Of a DNA stretch of 64,000 bases, positions 52,845-62,174 are shown piece by piece (within the stretch, counting starts at the first letter, position 1; each line of letters begins with the position of its first letter). Where the stretch lies: contig NZ_JAGGLB010000006.1 of NCBI RefSeq assembly GCF_017874215.1, forward strand, positions 62,001 to 126,000, in the 5' to 3' direction. This DNA is from Paenibacillus eucommiae (GTDB taxonomy: Bacteria > Bacillota > Bacilli > Paenibacillales > NBRC-103111). The translations under genes and the position numbers were made by a program. Under the pieces are notes generated by a model. It was not told the DNA's origin. It worked only from the letters and a program-made list of their open reading frames with translations, and made no database searches.

Positions 52845-54023
52845 TTAATCCCCTTCCGATAAACCGATCTGTTCGAAAGCGGAGCGAATGTCGCGGATCA
52901 AATCGTCCGGATGTTCGAGTCCGATGTATAGTCGAACGAGGATGGTACAGGGTGCAGAGGCTGAATTCGAATTCACACCCGCACCCAGTGGTAACGGAAA
53001 TATCGTTACCAGGCTTTCATAGCCGCCCCAACTAACACCGATGCGGAAATATTTCAGCAAGCCTGTCCATTTACGCATGTCCTGCAGTGGAATGTCTGTT
53101 TCAAAAGACAACAGGCTGCTGAAACCTTCCATCTGACGGACGGCCAGTTCATGCTGGGGATGGGAGGTCAGACCTGGGTGATGCACTTTGCGCACATATG
53201 GAAGCGTCTGCAAAAAATCGGCAATCTGCAATCCATACTTCTGCTGCTGCTCCAGTCGCAGCGGCAGCGTCCGCATTCCGCGTGTTACCAGAGTCGCCGT
53301 ATGGGGAGTCATCAAACCACCGATCAGCATAAACTCATTCTGGTTCAGCCTTTCCAGTCTTTCGTGGGATCCAATGACGGCGCCCCCAGTTACATCACTA
53401 TGTCCGCCAATATATTTGGAAATTGAGTGCACGACCAGATCGACCCCGAACCGGAGCGGATTCTGAAAGCATGGAGTCGCCCATGTATTATCAATAATAG
53501 TGGCTGCGCCCGATTTTTTGGCTAATTGGACACAGGCTTCCAGATCCTGCAGGCTGAAAAACAACGATGTCGGACTTTCCAAATACAGCAGCGTCGTATT
53601 CGGAAGTATGGCCGCTGCAATGGCATCGATTGACGTCCCGTCAACAAATGAGCAGGTAACGCCAAATTTTTGCAAATACGAACCCATCATGGCTTGTGCC
53701 GGACCATAAGCCTGATCGACACACACAATGTGATCGCCCTGCTTGACGACAGACATGACTGCAGCTGATATCGCTGCCATGCCTGAGGCGAAACATCGTG
53801 CTTCTTCTCCGCCTTCGAGCCCCGCAAGCCGTTTCTCCAGCTCCCGCACCGTCGGATTATTTCCCCGGGAATATACAAAATGGTCAAAGAAATGGTCTGA
53901 TGCCGCATCGAAATCATCATAGTTGGCAAATGTAAACAAACTATTCTGATAAATGGGAAACGTCACAGCCCCTTGATGGCGCTCATCGTGGTGGTCATGT
54001 ACTACATAAGTTTGTTTGTTCAA
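52845..54023 (-). CDS. PLP-dependent transsulfuration enzyme (cystathionine gamma-synthase/beta-lyase family)
   Basis: 392 residues, normal length. The PLP lysine lies in SISKYIGGHSDVTGG, with YSRGNNPTVRELE and AIIDNTWATP-like (IIDNTWATPCFQ) motifs. Members interconvert cysteine, homocysteine and methionine precursors, or cleave C-S bonds. Which activity applies cannot be told. It starts with TTG 54023 after GGGAGAG. Monocistronic by appearance; convergent with the upstream operon across composite repeat E. Confidence 0.88.
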   Translation of the reverse strand: MNKQTYVVHDHHDERHQGAVTFPIYQNSLFTFANYDDFDAASDHFFDHFVYSRGNNPTVRELEKRLAGLEGGEEARCFASGMAAISAAVMSVVKQGDHIVCVDQAYGPAQAMMGSYLQKFGVTCSFVDGTSIDAIAAAILPNTTLLYLESPTSLFFSLQDLEACVQLAKKSGAATIIDNTWATPCFQNPLRFGVDLVVHSISKYIGGHSDVTGGAVIGSHERLERLNQNEFMLIGGLMTPHTATLVTRGMRTLPLRLEQQQKYGLQIADFLQTLPYVRKVHHPGLTSHPQHELAVRQMEGFSSLLSFETDIPLQDMRKWTGLLKYFRIGVSWGGYESLVTIFPLPLGAGVNSNSASAPCTILVRLYIGLEHPDDLIRDIRSAFEQIGLSEGD

Positions 54024-54132
54024 CCAGCATCTCTCCCTGAAAGTGCATTATGATTACTCTATTATACACCCTCGGGAATGAAATACTAGAAGCTGAAATT
54101 GGGATAATTGCTGTCAAATGATAGCTAGAATG

Positions 54133-55023
54133 TCAGAATTCACTCCGCTTCTGCTTCCGATAAGCTTGGGGCGTAAGGCCTGTCTGCTCTTTAAAAGTGC
54201 TGCTAAAAAGTGAGTAAGAAGCGAAACCAAGCTGGGCAGCAATGCTCGTTACGGAATCTGTTGAGTTTTTCAGGCGGTCTTTGCCCTCTTCCATACGGAT
54301 GTCGGTCAGTTTTTGGCGGAAGGTGGTATTGTACATTTTTTGCAGGATACGGTTCGTTTGGCGGGGGCTAAGGCGCAGCTCGGATGCCAGATCCTCGATG
54401 GTCAGACCCGACCGGTATTGATCGAAAAAAGCATCGATGATCATCCCACGCTTATCATAAGCAATTCGTCGCGGAATGGTGTAAGCAGATTGAGTGCCGG
54501 GAGCGGCAGCGCGGATCAAATTGACAAAAAGCTGATTAAAGCAGGATTGAAGCTTCGTATAGTAGCCTATTGGACGATTCTCCAGCTCCTGATTGATATC
54601 GGTCAAGAGCCGATAGTTTTCTCCAGTGTCCTCCATGCAAAAATAAGAGACTTCTGCCAGAGCAGACTTTAGGGCTTCCACTTCATTGGCAGGGAAAAAA
54701 AGTTCATGCTCATTAAGTTCGGTATAAGTAAAACGAATCGTAAATTTGCGCAGCTGGCTGCCCTTGTCAGGAATGACGGCATGATAAATGCCGGGCGGAA
54801 TTACATAGCAGTAGTGGGGCTGCAGCTCCACTTCCAGCCGGTCCATGACGAGCTTGCCCTTGCCCTCAATAACGAAATGGATTTCATAGACGGAATGGTT
54901 ATGGCGGTTGAACAGGCTGGGAGCGTTCGCCAGGCGGAACGTATCGTCCAGCACAATGTCAAACAAGAGGGGGCCGATCCGGGTTTTGATATTATAATTT
55001 TCTGGCGAATCATGCTTCATCAT
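54133..55023 (-). CDS. AraC-family regulator with cupin sensing domain
   Basis: 296 residues. Cupin-like N-terminus (FNRHNHSVYEIHFVIEGKGK, YCYVIPPGIYHAVIP), C-terminal double helix-turn-helix (LTIEDLASELRLSPRQTNRI, SIAAQLGFASYSLFSSTFKE, LTPQAYR). ATG 55023 follows AGAAGGTGAG; a GTG at 55035 lies inside that site. Divergent from the cupin/ceramidase-like genes, which it probably controls. It is not a close relative of the two paired regulators at 6 and 11 kb. Confidence 0.9.
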   Translation of the reverse strand: MMKHDSPENYNIKTRIGPLLFDIVLDDTFRLANAPSLFNRHNHSVYEIHFVIEGKGKLVMDRLEVELQPHYCYVIPPGIYHAVIPDKGSQLRKFTIRFTYTELNEHELFFPANEVEALKSALAEVSYFCMEDTGENYRLLTDINQELENRPIGYYTKLQSCFNQLFVNLIRAAAPGTQSAYTIPRRIAYDKRGMIIDAFFDQYRSGLTIEDLASELRLSPRQTNRILQKMYNTTFRQKLTDIRMEEGKDRLKNSTDSVTSIAAQLGFASYSLFSSTFKEQTGLTPQAYRKQKRSEF

Positions 55024-55226
55024 GCTCACGCTCACCTTCTATGCTGCTGCTGGAAATGTCGGGTTCCCCTTCATTATAGCCAGAGTCGTAAGTCTGTGAC
55101 AACAGACATGGGAAAATAAGACACGATTGCCCGAATCATGTCCGCAAAGCTTCTATAATCCGTTAGGAGCCGCAGCTATAATAAGGCTGTACTTCAGAAA
55201 ACCTATACAAAATGGAGGAATAAGCG

Positions 55227-55583
55227 ATGATAAAAGCATTTGTCAAAAACCTGACCACACTGCCTGGATATAATGAAGAAGGGGTAACATTTCTGGATGA
55301 GCAGGAAGCAGAGACGATTTCCAGTAATTATGTACGGCTGAAAAAAGGCTTGTCTACACCGGTGGGCAATCATGATGATGAAGAGGAAGTATATATCATT
55401 ATTGGCGGTAGAGCCCGTCTGCAGCTGGATGCAGCGTTCAGTGAAGTTGGAGTGGGCGATGTGGTCTACATTCCACGCGATGTTGAGCATCAGGCTACCT
55501 GTATCTCCGAAGAGGATTTTGAATACATTTGCGTTGCTAATTGGCCGGACAGACTTCCGAAGCTGCCGCTTCACTCAGAATGA
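55227..55583 (+). CDS. Small single-domain cupin protein
   Basis: 118 residues. The two cupin motifs are recognisable: PVGNHDDEEEVYIIIGG, then VGDVVYIPRDVEHQATC, with His and Glu positions suitable for a metal. ATGGAGGAATAAGCG precedes ATG 55227, and a possible -10 TATAAT lies at 55177. It may bind or isomerise a sugar; operon mate of the next gene (69 bp). Confidence 0.88.
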   Translation: MIKAFVKNLTTLPGYNEEGVTFLDEQEAETISSNYVRLKKGLSTPVGNHDDEEEVYIIIGGRARLQLDAAFSEVGVGDVVYIPRDVEHQATCISEEDFEYICVANWPDRLPKLPLHSE

Positions 55584-55652
55584 TCCTGAAGCCAAAGCAG
55601 GTTTTGGTATGGGGATAATGTTTGGGGAATGAGGACGTAAGGAGGGACTACA

Positions 55653-56945
55653 ATGCGCTTTGGGGCAGCCAAAGACTTAATAACACCGGACCGTAAAACT
55701 TTTATGGGAGGGTATGCCTCCTTTTTTAATAATCCGTTTGTGGGAATTCATGACGATTTGTTTGTTAGGGCACTGCTAATGGATGACGGTAAGGCTCCGC
55801 TGTTGTTTATTTCCGTCGATCTGTTGTTCCATGATTTTAAGCTGACGCGGAAGGTACAGGAATATGCCAAAAGTCGATACGAGCTGAGTGCGGACCATCT
55901 GTTTCTGGCTTATAGTCATACTCATGGAGGTCCCGCTGTGGAGGGCTATGATGATGTAAGCCAGCATTCCCCTGAATATGAGGAATTTCTATTAAGCAGA
56001 ATTTTTAGCTGTATCGACCGGGTGATGGTCAATTGTTTTGAGGGCAGCCTGGAATACGGCAGTGTGAGCGGTGATTGGAATATCAACAGACGGCTTTTTG
56101 TTGACGGCGCTGTAGAGAATATGCCCAATCCGCAGGGATTGAAGGATGATCGGCTCCATGTACTGCGTGTGAATGATCAGAGCGGCAAAGCGCGGGTGAT
56201 TCTGTTCAATTACGCCTGCCATCCTGTTACCGTGCGCGATACGCCTTACTTGTCCGGGGATTTCCCGGGGCGGGTATGCCATTTGCTGGAGGCTGAATAC
56301 TTTGGCGCTATGGGGATATTCTTCCAAGGCTCAGGCGGCAATTCGCGTCCTAAGGTAACTACCAAGGGAGGGGAGTTCATCACCTGCACCTACGATGAGG
56401 TCGATGAGATGGCTGCTGCGATCACATTGGGCATCAAACGGCTGTGCCGTACTTCTGGGGCTCTTGTGCCGGTACAATTGGATTTAGCCGCACTTCAATT
56501 TGCCGTCAAGCTCGAACTTGATCCTTTTCCTAAACCTCGTGTAGCCGAAGCCGCCAGCGATGCTAATGGCTTTCCAGGTCTGCGGCAGGTGGCTGCAAGG
56601 GTACTGCACAATTATGAGGATATGAAAGCGCAAATCTCCTTGCCTGGAGGCATGGCGAGGCTGAGCGAGAGCTTGTATATAGCTTATATGGGCGGGGAAC
56701 CGTGCTATGAAGTAAAGCTCAAGCTGGAACAATTGTTTCCCGGGGTAACACTGCTTTTCTTCGGTTATGCCGATTCCACGGCCTACATACCTGACGATTC
56801 AATTATAGCTGAGGGCGGTTACGAGGCGGACGGATCAGCTTTAGAGTATGGACTGAAAGGGAGCATCAAGCAGGGAACTGACGAAGTAATGGCGCAGGCT
56901 TACAAACAGGCTTTTGAGGAGCTGCGGCTAGCGGGGGAAGCGTAG
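55653..56945 (+). CDS. Neutral/alkaline ceramidase N-terminal-domain protein, cytoplasmic form
   Basis: 430 residues. AYSHTHGGPAVEGYDD, LFNYACHPVTVRDTPYLSGD and FFQGSGGNSRPK match the zinc and nucleophile regions of the neutral ceramidase family. It lacks a signal peptide and the C-terminal domain, so it is unlikely to act on host ceramide; shortened relatives occur widely in Paenibacillus sugar loci as amidase-like proteins of unknown substrate. AAGGAGGGAC precedes ATG 55653. Confidence 0.83.
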   Translation: MRFGAAKDLITPDRKTFMGGYASFFNNPFVGIHDDLFVRALLMDDGKAPLLFISVDLLFHDFKLTRKVQEYAKSRYELSADHLFLAYSHTHGGPAVEGYDDVSQHSPEYEEFLLSRIFSCIDRVMVNCFEGSLEYGSVSGDWNINRRLFVDGAVENMPNPQGLKDDRLHVLRVNDQSGKARVILFNYACHPVTVRDTPYLSGDFPGRVCHLLEAEYFGAMGIFFQGSGGNSRPKVTTKGGEFITCTYDEVDEMAAAITLGIKRLCRTSGALVPVQLDLAALQFAVKLELDPFPKPRVAEAASDANGFPGLRQVAARVLHNYEDMKAQISLPGGMARLSESLYIAYMGGEPCYEVKLKLEQLFPGVTLLFFGYADSTAYIPDDSIIAEGGYEADGSALEYGLKGSIKQGTDEVMAQAYKQAFEELRLAGEA

Positions 56946-57006
56946 GTTGCCCAGGGCACTGAAAGTGTGACACGAGCTTTTTCCAGAAGTAATTGTTGAC
57001 CTTAAA

Positions 57007-57050
57007 AAGAGCGGACCTTTGAGCGAATGTTGTTCAGAGGTCTGTTCTTT
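57007..57050 (+). terminator. Terminator after the ceramidase-like gene
   Basis: AAGAGCGGACCT (57007-57018) pairs with AGGTCTGTTCTT (57038-57049) through G-U wobbles, T-rich tail. Confidence 0.78.
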
Positions 57051-57226
57051 GTTACGTTAAAACGGGGTAACCTTTGGTCCAACTTATCAATGTGACAAAT
57101 TTGGATACAAAGCAGACAAATAACCGCATATACGACTTAGCGTAATGAGTGTATCTTGAAGGTAGGTACATTTTACAAAGAACGATATACCCAATATAAA
57201 CCAATGTGAAAAGAGGACTTATAACC

Positions 57227-58039
57227 ATGGAATTAGGCGTATTAGTTGCTTTAAACCACGATGTTCGCAACGAAATGAAGAAGGTTAGAGATCTTGGCTT
57301 GAATACCTGCCAGTTGTGCTGCTTTGACGATTCCTTTTTTACAGATGAAATGGTAGTTCTGATTAAAGAAGCCAGCGAGGAGTTTTCGGTACGGATCAGT
57401 CACTTTTGGTGCGGATGGGCAGGTCCTATGGTGTGGGATTTCCAGAGCGGACCTTCAACGCTGGGCTTGGTTCCAACGGCTTACCGGGACAGCAGAATGC
57501 AGACTCTTGTTAAGGGCATTGAGTTTACACATAAGTTGGGAGTTTCCGACATCATCACACATGTGGGCTTTATTCCAGAGGATCCGAACGATCGGGAATA
57601 CAATGGCGTGCTTAATTGCCTGCAGTATCTTGTGCAAAAGTGTAAGGAGCGTTCGATTCATTTCCTGTTCGAGACGGGACAAGAAACGCCAGTTGCTTTA
57701 TTGCGCATGATTGAAGATCTCGGCGGTGAAAACGTGGGAATTAATCTGGATCCGGCAAACCTTGTTCTATACGGAAAAGGAAACCCAGTGGATGCGATGG
57801 ATGTCTTCGGTAAATACGTCCGCGGCGTGCATGCTAAAGATGGTTTATACCCAACGAATCCGAAGTTTCTTGGTCACGAAGTACAAATTGGTCATGGAAA
57901 AGTCAATTTCCCGGCACTTATTTCACGTTTGAAGGATTTTGGTTATGAAGGTGCGATTACGATTGAGCGGGAGATTAGTGGAGATCAGCAAATTGCGGAT
58001 ATTTTAGAGTCCAAGAAGCTGCTGGAAGCGTTGATTTAA
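57227..58039 (+). CDS. Sugar phosphate isomerase/epimerase (xylose-isomerase-like TIM barrel)
   Basis: 270 residues. Metal-binding acidic and His residues sit at expected barrel strands: HVGFIPED, LFETGQETP, NLDPANLVLYG, GVHAKDG and TIEREI. ATG 57227 follows AGAGGA; a GTG at 57206 lies upstream of it. Apparently monocistronic. Converts a keto or inosose-like sugar; the substrate cannot be fixed. Confidence 0.9.
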   Translation: MELGVLVALNHDVRNEMKKVRDLGLNTCQLCCFDDSFFTDEMVVLIKEASEEFSVRISHFWCGWAGPMVWDFQSGPSTLGLVPTAYRDSRMQTLVKGIEFTHKLGVSDIITHVGFIPEDPNDREYNGVLNCLQYLVQKCKERSIHFLFETGQETPVALLRMIEDLGGENVGINLDPANLVLYGKGNPVDAMDVFGKYVRGVHAKDGLYPTNPKFLGHEVQIGHGKVNFPALISRLKDFGYEGAITIEREISGDQQIADILESKKLLEALI

Positions 58040-58100
58040 TAAATTACAGTAATTTGTGGTAGTAAGTGGAATGAATTTTTCCTGATGTATTTAAAGCTAG

Positions 58101-58135
58101 GGCTGAGCGGAGGATAATCTGCTCAGTCTTATTTT
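58101..58135 (+). terminator. Terminator of the isomerase gene
   Basis: GGCTGAGCGGA (58101-58111) pairs with TCTGCTCAGTC (58118-58128) through one G-U, then TTATTTT. Confidence 0.82.
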
Positions 58136-58344
58136 ATGAAATTTATTAGAAAGTACAAGTTTTTTGGGGATGACTGGAGTGAAAGGAAATAGTCACATGG
58201 TGCAGCTTTAGAGTGGTGAAGTGTTCGGTGAGACTGCTCATTCACTCAGGGGATCAGAAAGGAAGCACAGATTTCCCTGTCGTCACTACCCCCTTCCCTC
58301 AGAAAGCAACCTTTATTGGCAGCCCATTTGAGCGCATACTCCAC

Positions 58345-58545
58345 TTAACGATGTTTTTCATCGTTAAAGTAAGTGTTACCAGGTCACTCAGCCTCGTTAA
58401 TGATGTTTTTCATCGTTAAAAGAGGTCGGATGGCCTCTCTCGCGGTTAAAATGGGATTTTAACGATGATTTTCATCGTTAAAGTAAGGATGTGAGCGGAC
58501 CTGGTGCTTTTAACGATGAAAAACATCGTTAAAAGCACCAGGTCC
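58345..58545 (+). repeat. Hairpin array F (four units, last a 22-bp perfect palindrome)
   Basis: Units at 58345-58367, 58397-58419, 58458-58482 and 58497-58545. In the last, the arms extend to 22 bp: GGACCTGGTGCTTTTAACGA plus TG, five A, and the exact complement ending GCACCAGGTCC. This is the best preserved array. The stretch 58040-58916 is non-coding: terminator, about 180 bp with nothing recognised, this array and core F. Confidence 0.94.
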
Positions 58546-58910
58546 TTCTCAGCTGCGCGCTGGCGCGCGTCGGCGGAGGGCGATGCTCATCCCCAGCGCC
58601 TTCGCCCGCGGGGAAATCTCTCCAGCGAAGAAAAAACGTTGCTGGCTTGCCGTTTGAACTTGGTGTTCTTATGGTTCTTGTGATCCTTGTGATTCGTGCG
58701 ATTCGTGCGATTGTAGCTGAGAGAGGGGATGGCTGTGGGAGGAAGAGTGGTAACATCCGCCTTTAAAGATTTGTTCCAACCTCCCCCATTCATTTCATTG
58801 AAGGGAACAAATCTTTAACAGCGGCTGGAGCCCACAGCCATTCCCTCCGTCCATGCACCATCGCCCCGAATACGTATATCAAAGGACGCCCAAAAAGGGC
58901 GTCTTTCCTA
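58546..58910 (+). repeat. Composite repeat F, linker and structured core (best terminator)
   Basis: Six 9-bp units from 58665 (GTTCTTATG, GTTCTTGTG, ATCCTTGTG, ATTCGTGCG twice, ATTGTAGCT), the most of any copy. The core is 58723-58847 (left arm GAGGGGATGGCTGTGGG, where one A-U becomes G-U). The terminator is perfect: GACGCCC (58885-58891), loop AAAAA, GGGCGTC (58897-58903), then TTT. It lies 14 bp from the stop codon of the minus-strand kinase. Confidence 0.9.
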
Positions 58911-58916
58911 TCTTTC

Positions 58917-60749
58917 CTATTCACTTTGGATCTTGGTATGAGCAGGAAGCGTAATGCTAATTTCGGTGCCCTCGCCCTGTGAGCTGGCTACATGTAGGCC
59001 ATATTGCTCGCCGAAGATCAGCTTGATGCGCTGGTTCACATTTTTGATGCCGATGTGCTGGCTGACCAGGTTGTATTTTTCCTTCAGCTCCTTGTTGATC
59101 TTGGTCACCTGTTCAGCGTCGATGCCCATGCCGTCGTCAACTACCTGCAGACTGACTGTTTCACCCTCCAAGCTTCCCGTTATAGAAATTTTGCCTGGGC
59201 CCTGCTGGGGTTTGATGCCGTGATAAATGGCGTTTTCGAGCAGCGGCTGCAGGGTGAGGCGGGGGATTTTGCAGGCGTCAATCTGGTTGTCAATTTGCCA
59301 TTCAACTTCAAATTTGCGCGGATACCTAAACATTTGAATGTCAATATAATGTTTGCAGTTCTCGATTTCGGCACGGAGTGGCACTAAGTTGTCTTCGCCT
59401 TCCAGGGAGAAGCGCAGCAGCTTGGATAGCGATACGATCATCTCGGAAACCTGATTTTCCCCGCCTGTCAGACGCAAAGCCTGCCAATTGAGAGATTCCA
59501 GAGTGTTGTACATAAAGTGGGGATTAATCTGGGATTGTAAGGCAACAGCATAGGCTTTATTCAAAAGCGTCAAGCGGTCTGTAAGCTCCTTTTGCAGCTC
59601 CTGTTTTTCCCCGTAGGCACTAAGCACGTTCGCAGTAATATACTTGATTTCATCCAATTGCACTTTTTTGTGACCTGGAGATGATTCCTGCCAATCCTCG
59701 GGCTGTGTCACTACAGCCATAATTTGTTTGATGGGTCTGAACATTTTCCAGGAAAGGAATAATGCCAGAAGTAGAGAAACTACAATACTGCATAAGGAAG
59801 AGATCAGCAGAAAATGACGAATATAGCTTGCTTTTTCTTCATATAGCCGCAGTGGCACCACAGAAATAAATTTCCAATTGTTATACTGGGAATTGACGAA
59901 GGATACCGATTCTTTTAATTGATTATTATAAATAAAGGTGGGCTCATTAGGCTGTGAGGAAACTATATTGGCATCGGGCAAAATAGCTGAGATCGGCTGA
60001 TTGATCAGATTGAAGTTATTGTTATATAAAACGGTTCCGCTGGCATCCAGGATGAAAATATTATCAATGTAATGATTGCTGACGTTATTGATCGTACGGC
60101 CAAAGCGCTCCGTGTCGATATTAATAATGATCCCGCCTGTTTTGCTGGAATAAAGCAGAGGAGCAGTACGAATCAGGGTTAGCAGCTGCAGTCCTTGTTC
60201 ATCGGTAGGATATAGCTTTATTTTTCTGGGAAAAGGCCATTCCTTGTAGGCCGTTTTTTTCTCGTTGAACGTTTCCAGCCAGCCATGATCGGCGAATTGA
60301 TACATCGGCCACAGTCCGGTTGAGGAGGACACGAGCAGTTGATTACGCTCTGAATACAAATAGACTGAATGAACAAAATTTCGGGAAATTTCGGTAAGCT
60401 TCAGTTTTCTGAATAGCAGCTCCATATCAACTGAAGAGGTATAGTCAGGCGGATAGGTCATGTCCTTCTCAAGCATATCCGTTAGCAGCTGGTCGGAGGC
60501 GATGCGCAGAGAGAAGGCATCCACATCCCGGAGGATCATGTCCACCATATCGCGCACACGGGAGAGCGAGGTCAAATGAACGGTGCTGATTTCCTCTGTT
60601 ACCGTTTTGCTGTAAAGCTTGTAAATACCTATGCTCAGGCCGACGATCGGCAGTTGAATAAGCAGCAGAAACATAATAAAGTTTTTAAAAAATACACTCT
60701 GGAATTTGTAATTGCGGATCACGGACCACAGGGAAAGTGGTTTTTTCAT
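58917..60749 (-). CDS. YesM-type sensor histidine kinase
   Basis: 610 residues. TM1 near residues 20-40, an extracytoplasmic sensor domain, TM2 near 310-330 (HFLLISSLCSIVVSLLLALF), HAMP-like linker, phospho-acceptor His in QSQINPHFMYNTLESLNW, and ATPase motifs NAIYHGI and VVDDGMGID. It phosphorylates the response regulator encoded just upstream, overlapping by 4 bp. GAGGAATCACT precedes the start. Confidence 0.93.
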   Translation of the reverse strand: MKKPLSLWSVIRNYKFQSVFFKNFIMFLLLIQLPIVGLSIGIYKLYSKTVTEEISTVHLTSLSRVRDMVDMILRDVDAFSLRIASDQLLTDMLEKDMTYPPDYTSSVDMELLFRKLKLTEISRNFVHSVYLYSERNQLLVSSSTGLWPMYQFADHGWLETFNEKKTAYKEWPFPRKIKLYPTDEQGLQLLTLIRTAPLLYSSKTGGIIINIDTERFGRTINNVSNHYIDNIFILDASGTVLYNNNFNLINQPISAILPDANIVSSQPNEPTFIYNNQLKESVSFVNSQYNNWKFISVVPLRLYEEKASYIRHFLLISSLCSIVVSLLLALFLSWKMFRPIKQIMAVVTQPEDWQESSPGHKKVQLDEIKYITANVLSAYGEKQELQKELTDRLTLLNKAYAVALQSQINPHFMYNTLESLNWQALRLTGGENQVSEMIVSLSKLLRFSLEGEDNLVPLRAEIENCKHYIDIQMFRYPRKFEVEWQIDNQIDACKIPRLTLQPLLENAIYHGIKPQQGPGKISITGSLEGETVSLQVVDDGMGIDAEQVTKINKELKEKYNLVSQHIGIKNVNQRIKLIFGEQYGLHVASSQGEGTEISITLPAHTKIQSE

Positions 60750-61936
60750 AGTGATTCCTCAGGGCTTTTGCCCGGACCCAGCTTGCGTCTGTATTCCGAA
60801 GGCGTATACCCCGTCTGTTTTTTGAAAAGCTTGAAGAAATATTTCGTGTTTCTGTAGCCAATGATAGCTCCAATTTCATAAACTTTGAATTGCGGATTTT
60901 TTAAATATTCCATCGCTTTATTCATGCGCAGCTCTATGATGTAGTCGGTAAAGTTGATGCCGGTATACTGCTTGAACAGGCGGCTGAAGTAATCGGGACT
61001 CAAATAGACATAGTCAGCAGCGGCTTTTAAGGAAATATCTTTATCGAAGTGAAGGGCGGCATATTCCTTGGCTTTGTGGATCAACGCGGACGGTCCTGAT
61101 GAGAGAGAGTTCTCCACTTGTCCCGCAATGTGCAGCAGCTGCTGGCTTCCCCAGCTTTTACAAGCAGTCAGACTATCAAGACCTAGTATCATATCGTAGT
61201 TAAAAGACCCCCCAGTCATACTCTCAATCCGGATCTCCCGTTCATTCAGCTTGCGCCATAACAATGAAAAAAGCTCAATGAGCATACTATGCATCGCTCT
61301 TAATGGAATATCTTCCTGTACGGCCTCTTCCAACAATGCCTCATATTGAGCAGTGAGGATTTCGTAGTTGTCAGCGTTTACATAGGAGAGGAACTTTCTT
61401 TGCTTCTCGGTCCAGAGCAGTCGGCTTCTTTCGCTCGGGAATGCAGGCGCTTCCTCGGACAGGCTTTTTGCAGCGGAAACGGAAACTGAAACGGCAATAG
61501 AGGCAGCTTCAGCTTGCAGCTTCTGTAAACGGGCCAGATGCTCATTCGCAGCGTGCTCTTCGTCAAGCTTACGTTTCACTTCCGTGAAAACACGGGAAAT
61601 TTCGTCGAGCTTCGTTGGTTTAAGCAAATAATCAACCACATTGTAGCTTACGGCCTGCTTGGCCAGCTCGAATTCCTGATATCCGCTAATCAGCACAATT
61701 TTGGTTGGAAGCCGGCGCTCATATACATGACAAGCAACCTCCAGGCCGGATACTGAGGACATTTTAATGTCAGTTAAAATAACATCGGCAGGCTGCAGCT
61801 GGATCCAGTTTATAATATCTCTGCCATCTTCAAGCTTTGCTACTACCTGAAAACCAAGCTTGGCCCAATCGACCAGATCGTTTAATCCTTCACGAATATG
61901 CTCCTCGTCATCCGCAATAATAAGCCTGTATGCCAT
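60746..61936 (-). CDS. YesN-type response regulator with AraC DNA-binding domain
   Basis: 396 residues. The receiver domain has the phospho-acceptor Asp in DVILTDIKMS, acidic pair DDEEH near the N-terminus and Lys in LLKPTKLDE. The C-terminal 100 residues are an AraC double helix-turn-helix (AADYVYLSPDYFSRLFKQ, YEIGAIIGYRNTKYFF, YTPSEYRR). AAGGAGGGG precedes ATG 61936. First gene of the pair; it likely activates the divergent lipoprotein/permease operon. Confidence 0.93.
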   Translation of the reverse strand: MAYRLIIADDEEHIREGLNDLVDWAKLGFQVVAKLEDGRDIINWIQLQPADVILTDIKMSSVSGLEVACHVYERRLPTKIVLISGYQEFELAKQAVSYNVVDYLLKPTKLDEISRVFTEVKRKLDEEHAANEHLARLQKLQAEAASIAVSVSVSAAKSLSEEAPAFPSERSRLLWTEKQRKFLSYVNADNYEILTAQYEALLEEAVQEDIPLRAMHSMLIELFSLLWRKLNEREIRIESMTGGSFNYDMILGLDSLTACKSWGSQQLLHIAGQVENSLSSGPSALIHKAKEYAALHFDKDISLKAAADYVYLSPDYFSRLFKQYTGINFTDYIIELRMNKAMEYLKNPQFKVYEIGAIIGYRNTKYFFKLFKKQTGYTPSEYRRKLGPGKSPEESL

Positions 61937-61977
61937 ACAACCCCTCCTTGGATGATGTGTTCAGGAAAAAGTGCTCT

Positions 61978-61991
61978 GGGAAACGATTCCC
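61978..61991. promoter_or_regulatory. Cre-like palindrome in the divergent spacer
   Basis: GGGAAACGATTCCC is a near-perfect dyad around CG, in the style of a CcpA or LacI-family site. Position between the two-component genes and the transporter fits catabolite control. Weak evidence. Confidence 0.4.
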
Positions 61992-62174
61992 TATATTGTA
62001 TACCCAGCCATGGGCAAGTTGTCAATAAGAGATGACCAGACTGTCCTGAAGACAAAGTGGACAGAATGGGAGACTAAATCGCGGATTTGTGCCATTTCAC
62101 TTGCCTGGCTCTATCCGTATAATCAAGAGAGAGCAGCAATGCTGTTTATTACAAAAAAGGAGGGTCTATTAGCA

